This document shows, piece after piece, positions 59,201-64,000 of a stretch of 64,000 nt of DNA (positions are counted from its first letter, which is position 1; the number at the start of each line of letters is the position of its first letter). The notes beneath the pieces are model-generated. The model was not told the DNA's origin. It was given only the letters and a program-made list of their open reading frames with translations, and did no database searches. The stretch lies in NCBI RefSeq assembly GCF_004331345.1, contig NZ_SJJZ01000001.1:372001-436000 (forward strand), given 5' to 3'. Both the position numbers and the translations under genes were made by a program. Source of the stretch: Kribbella soli (GTDB lineage: Bacteria; Actinomycetota; Actinomycetes; Propionibacteriales; Kribbellaceae).

Positions 59201-59296
59201 CCCACCCGTCGTCCCGGAGTACCGAGTCCCGTCAACGCTCGTGAACCCCGCCCGCGAACTAGTCGGTCCACCGGGCCCGCCACCAGTCTCAATCAT
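56219..59296 (-). CDS. GH92 family alpha-mannosidase with C-terminal F5/8-type domain
   Basis: 1025-residue calcium-dependent exo-alpha-mannosidase type. An N-terminal jelly-roll module (about 15-150) precedes the GH92 core (about 155-880), with DTRRGTNASHDFSRGNTLPI, WNFAFHVAHDPRGLANLYGG, PAHHIAWMYNYTGTPAKTQA and GDEDNGEMSAWYLFAALGLY, the family's most conserved blocks. A discoidin-like C-terminal domain follows. No signal peptide: an in-frame stop lies 4 codons before the start, so the enzyme is either cytosolic or has lost its export sequence. Converges with lacI after 8 bp. Confidence 0.92.
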   Translation of the reverse strand: MIETGGGPGGPTSSRAGFTSVDGTRYSGTTGGRREVELPGGGRVVAAGDRLRYKVYPELDAGLTYSATYVAVEVVFADGTRLDGALDQYGKTADAAGQGAAKILYADQWNDVQVDLTAAAGQTIAQVVLVVDAPEAGHEFAGWIDDVEIGPAPAEPDGSDLAAYVDTRRGTNASHDFSRGNTLPITAWPNGFNFLTPVTNASTHRWPYEYHRANNADNRPELQGLTFSHQPSPWMGDRDQLTIMPVAAAEPLGDPAERAAAFSHDDETARPDLYAVDLANGVRAELTPTDHGAIFRFTFPEDAPGRHLIFDTIDENGAFEYDGNAVTGWVENGSETGRTRMYCYGEFSTVPTAFGQARGGRANARAATFDVPEVTLRIATSFIGVDQARHNVYLELEGRSFEEIQAAANAVWNERLQVIRPEGATPPQLRTVYGNLYRLNLYPNSHFENAGTSDAPEYRYASPVLPTDGTATARETNAVVKAGKMYVNSGFWDTYRTAWPAYAFFYPALAAELVDGFVQQYRDGGWIARWSSPGYADCMTGTSSDVSFADAYLKGVALPDPLATYDAGLRNATVAPEATEVGRKGVETGFFAGYVSTDTEESVSWSLEAYLNDFALAEMAARLADVYPERRDQLLEEAEYLRRRSLNYVLLFDNDINFFQGRRPDGTFAKAPTDFDPEEWGGDFTETDGWNFAFHVAHDPRGLANLYGGPRGLEAKLDAFFATPELAMKKGTYSIVIHEMVEAQAVRMGQFGFSNQPAHHIAWMYNYTGTPAKTQAIAREVLDRLYVGEQIGQGYPGDEDNGEMSAWYLFAALGLYPLRVGAPEYAIGSPLFRRTVVSPLGGTPITITAANPEHPYVQELQVDGKQLSIASITHADLTAAGQLHFTLGAEPSDWATLELPPALTSDDTVPTPLLDLIPVDPNNPLFDDTSTTETTIDPVTTWSLPAPATPTLYTLTSGSAAAPTTWQLEASTDGTTWTVLDERTNQTFPWPRQTRPFTIKTPGEYQHYRLTTPTPTTLAQLELLD

Positions 59297-59366
59297 CACG
59301 CCACAATCCTACGAACCACCGCCCCACCCCCGGCGAACTGTTTCCATCGTGGACTGGATGGCCCGC

Positions 59367-59409
59367 TTTCCGGAAAGAAATCTGCACCTGGCGGCAGAAA
59401 TGTTCCGGA
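59367..59409. repeat. Imperfect hairpin, family F1 repeat (copy B)
   Basis: TTTCCGGAAAGAAATCTGC and GCAGAAATGTTCCGGA fold back with a few mismatches around CACCTGGCG. CCGCTTTCCGGAA, CCTGGCG and GTTCCGGA occur at the same spacing as in copy A (35589-35633). It lies 19 bp past the stop of the epimerase on the minus strand and could end that transcript. Confidence 0.6.
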
Positions 59410-59427
59410 GATCGTCCGTACCAGCGA

Positions 59428-60321
59428 TCAGTGGGGTGGATCGGGTGAGGTGTTTCCGGCCTGGATCCAGGTCACGTAGTCGCGGGCGATCTGCTCGTGC
59501 GGGCGGAGGTGGAGGCCGGCGTGTAGGGCGTTGGTGTTGTTGAGTTGGAAGGTGCCGTCGTTGGTGCCGTCGTGGGGGAGGTGGAAGCGGTCTTCGGTCG
59601 GGGACCAGTTGACGGGCTGCGGATCGGGTACGGCGGAGCGCCAGGCCTCGGCCAACTCGGTCATCGTGTGGGTGGGGCTTACTGCGTTGAACGGGCCGGG
59701 GATGCGGTTGGTGGTGAGGTGGAGGAGGAAGGCGGCCAGGTCGCGGGCGTCGATGTACTGGATGGGCTGGTCGGGGCGGGCGGCGCATTCCAGCGGGAGG
59801 TTGTGGGCCAGCGCCCAGCCCCAGTTGCCGAAGTCGGGGTTGTAGGGGCCGACGACGAAGCCGGAGCGTACGGCGGCGGTGCGGTCGCCGAAGGTGGCGG
59901 TGAGCAACGATTCGTTGCGGACCTTCGACGGGCCGTAGAGGTCCATCGTGAAGTGGTCCTCGGGGGCGTCGGCCGGCCACGGCAGCAGCGGCGCGGACTC
60001 CGTCATACCGGGCGTGGTCTTGCTCGCGTACACGGCGATCGAAGACATGTACGTGTACTGGCCGCAGCGGTCGCGGAGTACGGACGCGCTGAGCGAGACG
60101 TCCCGGACCAGGAGGCCGGACATGTCGATCACGCCGTCCCATTCGCCGTCAGCGAGGGCCTCCGGCGCGGCGCGGTCGCCGACGATCCGGCGTACGGACG
60201 GGAAGAGCCCGGGGTTCGTCTGCCCGCGGTTGAACAGCGTCACCTCGTGACCGTCCAACAAAGCAGCCTCGACGACGTGCCGCCCGAGATTCTTGGTGCC
60301 CCCGAGCACGAGCAGCCTCAT
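59428..60321 (-). CDS. NAD-dependent epimerase/dehydratase family protein (extended SDR)
   Basis: 297-residue Rossmann protein. The nucleotide motif GGTKNLGRHVVEAAL is near the N-terminus (residues 7-21) and the catalytic region reads YMSSIAVYAS, then YGPSKVRNE with the Tyr/Lys pair. The closest types are SDR reductases related to isoflavone reductase-like or chloroplast stem-loop-binding proteins of actinobacteria. The start is ATG 60321, which overlaps the kinase gene stop by 4 bp (ATGA). The substrate is unknown. Confidence 0.85.
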   Translation of the reverse strand: MRLLVLGGTKNLGRHVVEAALLDGHEVTLFNRGQTNPGLFPSVRRIVGDRAAPEALADGEWDGVIDMSGLLVRDVSLSASVLRDRCGQYTYMSSIAVYASKTTPGMTESAPLLPWPADAPEDHFTMDLYGPSKVRNESLLTATFGDRTAAVRSGFVVGPYNPDFGNWGWALAHNLPLECAARPDQPIQYIDARDLAAFLLHLTTNRIPGPFNAVSPTHTMTELAEAWRSAVPDPQPVNWSPTEDRFHLPHDGTNDGTFQLNNTNALHAGLHLRPHEQIARDYVTWIQAGNTSPDPPH

Positions 60322-61166
60322 GCCAGCGCCCCGACGACGTCCTCGAGTTCGCTCAGCAGCCCGTCGATCCAGCCCGCGGACTCGGGGATCGTCCGCAGAC
60401 CTTCCTCGACGATGAATCTCAGCGCCACCAGGTAGAAGCAGCCACCACCGACGAGCATCTGCCGCTCGACCACCGCAGGATTCCCGCCGGCCGCATCGAG
60501 GTAGTGGGCAACGATCGGCGCCCGGTCGTGGCCGAGGGCAACGGCGTCGCGAACCAGGGTGTAGAGATCGCTCAGATGCGGCGCCCCATAGGCCCCGGGC
60601 CAGTCGATCGCGGTCCACCGCGTTCCGTCGGTGACCAGGTTCTTCGGCACGTAGTCGCCGTGCACCACGGCCGTCGGCGCGTCCCGGTGCAGTCCGGAAA
60701 GCGCCTCGGTGAGCGGACCGAGATCGAACCCGATCCGTCCGATCCGGTCCGCCAGCTCCTTGACCCGCTCCGGCGGGAACTCGCTCGGCCCGTCCACCGG
60801 GCGTTTCCGGATCCTCGCGAGCAGCTCCGCGGTCGCCGCGAACCCTTCGGCGGTCGGCTCCTGCTCCAGCGTCACCCGCCCGACATCCTCCAACACCACC
60901 ACGCCTGCCCCGCCGGACCGATACCGGTGAATCAGTGCAGGCGCCGGCAGCTCCAGCGGTACGACGAACCGCTCGTACGCCGCTGCCTCGTCGGCCTGCC
61001 CGTCGGTGCCCCGCTTGACGATCACGCTGTTCAGCCCGAACGACAGCCGCCACACCTCGGAGGATCCCCACTGCCGGAGCAACTCCCCGTGCAGCTCCGC
61101 GACGGCGGGCGCCTTGGTGGCTTCCAGAACCGGATCGGACACGTCATCGAGCCAAGCAGGAAGCAT
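60318..61166 (-). CDS. Aminoglycoside phosphotransferase (APH)-like kinase
   Basis: 282-residue protein-kinase-like fold of the APH family. The catalytic loop VVHGDYVPKNLV (HGD-x4-N) and the metal-binding AIDWPGAYGAPHLSDL are present, as is an ATP-binding lysine in NSVIVKRGTD. It probably phosphorylates a small hydroxylated metabolite; drug resistance cannot be assumed, since most such chromosomal genes are metabolic. It is coupled to the epimerase gene and diverges from dapD. Confidence 0.84.
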   Translation of the reverse strand: MLPAWLDDVSDPVLEATKAPAVAELHGELLRQWGSSEVWRLSFGLNSVIVKRGTDGQADEAAAYERFVVPLELPAPALIHRYRSGGAGVVVLEDVGRVTLEQEPTAEGFAATAELLARIRKRPVDGPSEFPPERVKELADRIGRIGFDLGPLTEALSGLHRDAPTAVVHGDYVPKNLVTDGTRWTAIDWPGAYGAPHLSDLYTLVRDAVALGHDRAPIVAHYLDAAGGNPAVVERQMLVGGGCFYLVALRFIVEEGLRTIPESAGWIDGLLSELEDVVGALA

Positions 61167-61220
61167 CCGAAAAGTAGACCATGGTCCGACCGCCGGGCGC
61201 CGCCGAATTAGGGTGTGGGT

Positions 61221-62159
61221 ATGACGGAGAACGCCACGCACGCCTGGGGCTTCGGCCTCGCCACCGTTACGACCGCTGGGGACGTCCTGGACGTCTGGTA
61301 CCCGGCGCCCGAGCTCGGAACGCAGCCCGAGGACGCGAAGGCCCCAGCGGAGCTGGTCGCGGCCGAGGGTAACGACGAGCTCCGGCAGGTACGGCGTGAG
61401 GTCGTGGCGACCGAGATCGCGCTGGACGCGGCCCCGAGCGGTACGGCGGATGCGTACCTCCGGCTGCACCTCCTGAGCCACCGTCTGGTCCGCCCGCACG
61501 GCGTGAACCTGGACGGCATCTTCGCCGCCCTCCCGAACAACGCGTGGACGTCGCACGGCCCGGTCCCGGTCGAGGAGATCGAGAACGTGCGGCTGCGGGC
61601 CCGCGCGGCGGGTCAGCACCTGAGCGTCACGAGCGTGGACAAGTTCCCGCGGATGACGGACTACGTCGTACCGTCCGGGGTCCGGATCGGCGACGCGGAC
61701 CGGGTCCGCCTGGGCGCGCACCTCGCGGAAGGTACGACGGTCATGCACGAGGGGTTCGTGAACTTCAACGCCGGCACGCTCGGTACGTCGATGGTCGAGG
61801 GACGGATCGTCGCCGGTGTCGTGGTCGACGACGGCAGCGACATCGGCGCGGGCGCGTCGATCATGGGCACGCTGTCCGGCGGCGGCAAGCAGGTCGTCTC
61901 GATCGGCAAGCGCTGCCTGCTCGGCGCGAACGGCGGTACCGGCATCTCGCTCGGCGACGACTGCGTGGTCGAGGCGGGGCTGTACGTGACCGCCGGCACC
62001 AAGGTCACCCTCCCGGACGGCAGCGTGGTCAAGGCCCGCGACCTGTCCGGACAGCCCGGACTGCTCTTCATCCGCAACTCGGTCACCGGCGCCGTCGAGG
62101 CCCGCCCACGCAAGGGCGAAGGCATCACCCTCAACGAGGCCCTGCACGCCAACGCCTGA
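61221..62159 (+). CDS. dapD: 2,3,4,5-tetrahydropyridine-2,6-dicarboxylate N-succinyltransferase
   Basis: 312-residue hexapeptide-repeat acyltransferase of the lysine/DAP pathway (actinobacterial DapD type). N-terminal [20 protein letters not shown] and the left-handed beta-helix core ([60 protein letters not shown]) are clear. Start ATG 61221; GTG 61215 is possible. It uses succinyl-CoA to protect the amino group that DapE (47083-48150) later frees. Confidence 0.95.
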   Translation: MTENATHAWGFGLATVTTAGDVLDVWYPAPELGTQPEDAKAPAELVAAEGNDELRQVRREVVATEIALDAAPSGTADAYLRLHLLSHRLVRPHGVNLDGIFAALPNNAWTSHGPVPVEEIENVRLRARAAGQHLSVTSVDKFPRMTDYVVPSGVRIGDADRVRLGAHLAEGTTVMHEGFVNFNAGTLGTSMVEGRIVAGVVVDDGSDIGAGASIMGTLSGGGKQVVSIGKRCLLGANGGTGISLGDDCVVEAGLYVTAGTKVTLPDGSVVKARDLSGQPGLLFIRNSVTGAVEARPRKGEGITLNEALHANA

Positions 62160-62259
62160 CCGTCCGAAAGTATGAATTTGCGAACCGTCGTGAGGCTGCA
62201 CACGTCAACCAGATCGTGAACGCGGAACTAGTCCCCCGCCCCCAGACGTTCGGAGCGGT

Positions 62260-63237
62260 ATGCCGGTGAAGCGTGGTGCCCTGGTGGCCGTGGGTGGCAT
62301 TGGCGTGCTCGCCCTGACGGTCGGGGTCGGCATCGCCTGGCTCGGCGGGAAGCACGTCGGGAACCTCCTGCCGCCGACCGAGGAGTGCACGGCGACGGTC
62401 GGCGGGCAGATGGTCGTGGTCGACTTCGAGCAGGCCGAGTCCGCGGCGATCATCGCGGGCGTCGCCGTACGGCGGGGTCTCCCGGCCCGCGCGGCGACGA
62501 TCGCGCTCGCCACGGCGTACCAGGAATCCGGACTGCGCAACCTGGCGCACGGTGACCGGGACTCGCTCGGGCTGTTCCAGCAACGGCCGTCACAGGGCTG
62601 GGGTACGGCGGCTCAGGTGCGGGACCCGCACTACGCGGCCGGGAAGTTCTACGACGCGCTCGTGAAGATCAAGAACTACCAGAAGCTCGCGATCACGGTC
62701 GCGGCCGACCGGGTGCAGCGCAGTGCGTTCCCGAACGCGTACGCCGACCACGAGGCGGACGCCCGCGTCCTGGCGTCGGCGCTGACCGGGCAGTCGAAGA
62801 GCGTCTTCAGTTGCACCGTGAACACCGACGCGGTGCAGCAGGAGGCGATGGGCAGCAACGGGCTCACACCGCGCGCGGACGCCGTACGGAAGGACCTCAT
62901 CCGGACGTTCGGGACGCTGTCGACCGGCGGGTACGCCGTGGGCGGGGTGAACTCCGGGCACATGGAGGGATCGGCGCACTACGACGGGCGGGCGGTCGAC
63001 GTGTTCGTCCGGCCGATCTCGACGGCCAACACCACGAAGGGCTGGGCGATGGCGCAGTACCTGGTCGCCCGGGCGGACCTGCTGAAGATCAAGACGGTCA
63101 TCTTCAGCGACAAGATCTGGACCGCCGGCGGCCGGTCGGACTCCGGCTGGCGGGACTACACCCCACCCGAACGCTCCGGCGACCCGAAGATCCTCCGCCA
63201 CCTCGACCACGTCCACGTGGACGTCCTCGACCAATAA
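62260..63237 (+). CDS. Membrane-anchored lytic-transglycosylase-like / peptidoglycan-related protein
   Basis: 325-residue protein with an N-terminal anchor or signal (about 7-28, ALVAVGGIGVLALTVGVGIA). A lysozyme-like region (about 60-170) contains AARAATIALATAYQESGLRN, with the probable acid Glu in YQESGL, then HGDRDSLGLFQQRPSQGWGT, an SLT-like pattern. The C-terminal region (about 205-325; SGHMEGSAHYDGRAVDVFVR, then LRHLDHVHVDV) has His/Asp residues like D-alanyl-D-alanine carboxypeptidase/hedgehog-type domains. Probably acts on peptidoglycan. Confidence 0.78.
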   Translation: MPVKRGALVAVGGIGVLALTVGVGIAWLGGKHVGNLLPPTEECTATVGGQMVVVDFEQAESAAIIAGVAVRRGLPARAATIALATAYQESGLRNLAHGDRDSLGLFQQRPSQGWGTAAQVRDPHYAAGKFYDALVKIKNYQKLAITVAADRVQRSAFPNAYADHEADARVLASALTGQSKSVFSCTVNTDAVQQEAMGSNGLTPRADAVRKDLIRTFGTLSTGGYAVGGVNSGHMEGSAHYDGRAVDVFVRPISTANTTKGWAMAQYLVARADLLKIKTVIFSDKIWTAGGRSDSGWRDYTPPERSGDPKILRHLDHVHVDVLDQ

Positions 63238-63290
63238 CACAACGTCCGAAGAAACGTGCGCTCCAGGCCACGAATCTTCGGACGTTGTGT
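63237..63290. terminator. Perfect 16 bp hairpin between convergent genes
   Basis: ACACAACGTCCGAAGA (63237-63252) pairs exactly with TCTTCGGACGTTGTGT (63275-63290); the 22-nt loop has an inner CGTG/CACG stem. It begins at the last base of the cell-wall protein's stop codon and ends 10 bp before the ferredoxin stop. A bidirectional terminator is the simplest reading. Confidence 0.75.
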
Positions 63291-63300
63291 GATGAAGTGC

Positions 63301-63627
63301 TTACTCGTCGTGTTCCTGCGGCGGCAGGGCCGCGATGAACGGGTGGTCCTTGTCGATCTTGCCGAGCTTGGACGCACCGCCCGGGGAACCGAGGTCGTTG
63401 AAGAAGTCGACGTTCGCGGTGTAGTAGTCCTTCCACTGCTCCGGGGTGTCGTCCTCGTAATAGATCGCCTCTACCGGGCAGACCGGCTCGCAGGCTCCGC
63501 AGTCGACGCACTCGTCGGGGTGGATGTACAGCATCCGGTTGCCCTCGTAGATGCAGTCGACGGGGCACTCCTCGACACAGGCGAGGTCCTTCAGGTCAAC
63601 ACACGGCTGCGCGATGACGTAGGTCAC
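63301..63627 (-). CDS. fdxA: 7Fe ferredoxin (3Fe-4S/4Fe-4S)
   Basis: 108-residue electron carrier. The cluster motifs are CVDLKDLACVEECPVDC for the 3Fe-4S site and CVDCGACEPVCPVEAIYYED for the 4Fe-4S site. The start is GTG 63627 behind GGAGGAG. The C-terminal extension of about 40 residues (WKDYYTANVDFFNDLGSPGG) is usual for actinobacterial FdxA/FdxC. It supplies electrons to oxygenases or P450s. M. tuberculosis Rv1177 fdxC occupies the corresponding end of the scaffold as I recall. Confidence 0.95.
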   Translation of the reverse strand: MTYVIAQPCVDLKDLACVEECPVDCIYEGNRMLYIHPDECVDCGACEPVCPVEAIYYEDDTPEQWKDYYTANVDFFNDLGSPGGASKLGKIDKDHPFIAALPPQEHDE

Positions 63628-63744
63628 TGCTACTCCTCCTATGGCAGGCAAGCGCAGACCGGGACTGGGGTGCTGCGATGCGGTGGTGCACGGTGTCTCT
63701 AGTATCACGGTAGTACGTCGCCCACTGTGCCAGGAGTCCGGATC

Positions 63745-64000
63745 GTGTCAGGCCTGCGAGTCCGTGATATCGGCCACCGTGTCGTCGTCCGTCACCGGAT
63801 ACCGGGCGGTCTGACCGACGTCATCGGCGTTCTGCAGGCCTGGACCCCCGAACTCGTCACTGTCCGCCACGCCGACGGCGCATTACACGAGATCCCGGCC
63901 TCCGACGTGACCGCGGCCAAGACCATCCCCGAGATGCCGCTCCGCCCGGTGGACGTCGACCAGCTCTTCCTCACCACCGCACTGGGCCGCCCAGCCGTCG
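63745..64000 (+). CDS. GNAT-family acetyltransferase, N-terminal part (runs off window)
   Basis: At least 85 codons are present. The GTG 63745 start has AGGAG 8 nt upstream. The sequence SGLRVRDIGHRVVVRHRIPG, then GLTDVIGVLQAWTPELVTVR, then LHEIPASDVTAAKTIPEMP, is the SH3-like N-terminal module of actinobacterial GNAT proteins encoded beside fdxA. The acetyltransferase domain would follow outside the window. Diverges from fdxA with a 117 bp promoter region. Confidence 0.78.
   Translation, partial: MSGLRVRDIGHRVVVRHRIPGGLTDVIGVLQAWTPELVTVRHADGALHEIPASDVTAAKTIPEMPLRPVDVDQLFLTTALGRPAV

Noticed and set aside
60318..61166. APH-like gene as an aminoglycoside-resistance determinant
   Set aside because: Only the generic kinase motifs are present. 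Chromosomal APH-like kinases in actinobacteria are mostly metabolic, and the neighbours are not resistance genes.
60318..62201. 627-codon reading that extends the APH-like kinase upstream
   Set aside because: The extension is antisense to dapD and has no similarity. The kinase starts at ATG 61166.
1..64000. tRNA, rRNA, CRISPR array, integrase or transposase
   Set aside because: I looked for cloverleaf-type segments, regular spacer repeats and DDE or recombinase motifs and saw none. Without a search tool a single tRNA could be missed, but no candidate stood out.

Overview
The window is about 64 kb of high-GC actinobacterial chromosome. Gene content (SigE-RseA-HtrA-TatB, GlgA/GlgC, DapD/DapE, PspAB, mycothiol-type enzymes, a DUF3117 protein), frequent GTG starts and a habit of GTAC-rich codons (Tyr TAC, Val GTA, Leu CTC/CTG) fit a Kribbella-like member of the Propionibacteriales. 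This is inference from memory; no search was run. I see no rRNA, tRNA, CRISPR array, transposase or phage gene.

Backbone. The housekeeping genes form a scaffold that, as I recall it, also occurs in Mycobacterium tuberculosis (roughly Rv1177-Rv1234): PRC/MgtE-N/CBS protein, DUF1003 protein, mrp, tatB-htrA-anti-sigma-sigE, O-methyltransferase, glgC/glgA, DUF3117, tagA, a DivIVA-domain protein, LOG, dapE, dapD and the 7Fe ferredoxin. Lineage-specific modules sit between these genes.

Region by region. 1-5.1 kb: a secreted subtilase (cut by the window edge) diverging from two tandem TrmB/LuxR-type regulators. 5.1-11 kb: small hypothetical, MgtE-N/CBS, DUF1003, HtpX-PspAB, Mrp, GNAT and TetR. 11.4-14.1 kb: a membrane protein, then an epoxide hydrolase diverging from a WYL regulator. 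14.1-18.5 kb: the SigE envelope-stress operon with an ECF-type promoter. 18.5-22.5 kb: biotinyl carrier protein, CGNR regulator, MFS exporter, acetyltransferase remnant, SIS protein and DeoR regulator. 22.7-23.3 kb: O-methyltransferase. 23.4-31.5 kb: a tightly overlapping operon that starts with glgC and continues with almost the whole kynurenine to 2-aminomuconate route. 31.6-37.5 kb: GNAT, glgA, secreted lipase, aldo/keto reductase and a TetR-hydrolase pair. 37.5-44.9 kb: leucyl aminopeptidase, DUF3117, PaaX plus enoyl-CoA hydratase, secreted esterase with SBBP repeats, TagA and an SRPBCC protein. 44.9-49.5 kb: DivIVA-domain protein, LOG, DapE, VOC and CGNR. 49.5-59.3 kb: a carbohydrate module. 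59.4-64 kb: epimerase, APH-like kinase, dapD, a cell-wall hydrolase-like protein, ferredoxin and the start of a GNAT gene.

Most interesting system. At 50.2-59.3 kb, a DUF4185-like secreted protein (the GH183 endo-D-arabinanase type), a DUF2961/GH172 protein (family includes exo-D-arabinofuranosidases), a D-arabinose-5-phosphate isomerase-like SIS protein, a PfkB sugar kinase, a LacI regulator and a GH92 alpha-mannosidase lie together. Two near-identical LacI-type operators sit just downstream of two divergent promoters. I propose a locus for eating mycobacterial-type D-arabinan/lipoarabinomannan: glycan to D-arabinose to D-arabinose-5-P to D-ribulose-5-P. A short permease-like remnant suggests that a linked ABC transporter was lost.

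Non-coding structure is also notable. Two related, fully self-complementary elements of about 160 nt lie at 39120-39284 and 46030-46187. There is an 80-nt hairpin inside the kynurenine operon, and at least three smaller families of repeated palindromes, one of which has a copy inside a coding sequence.
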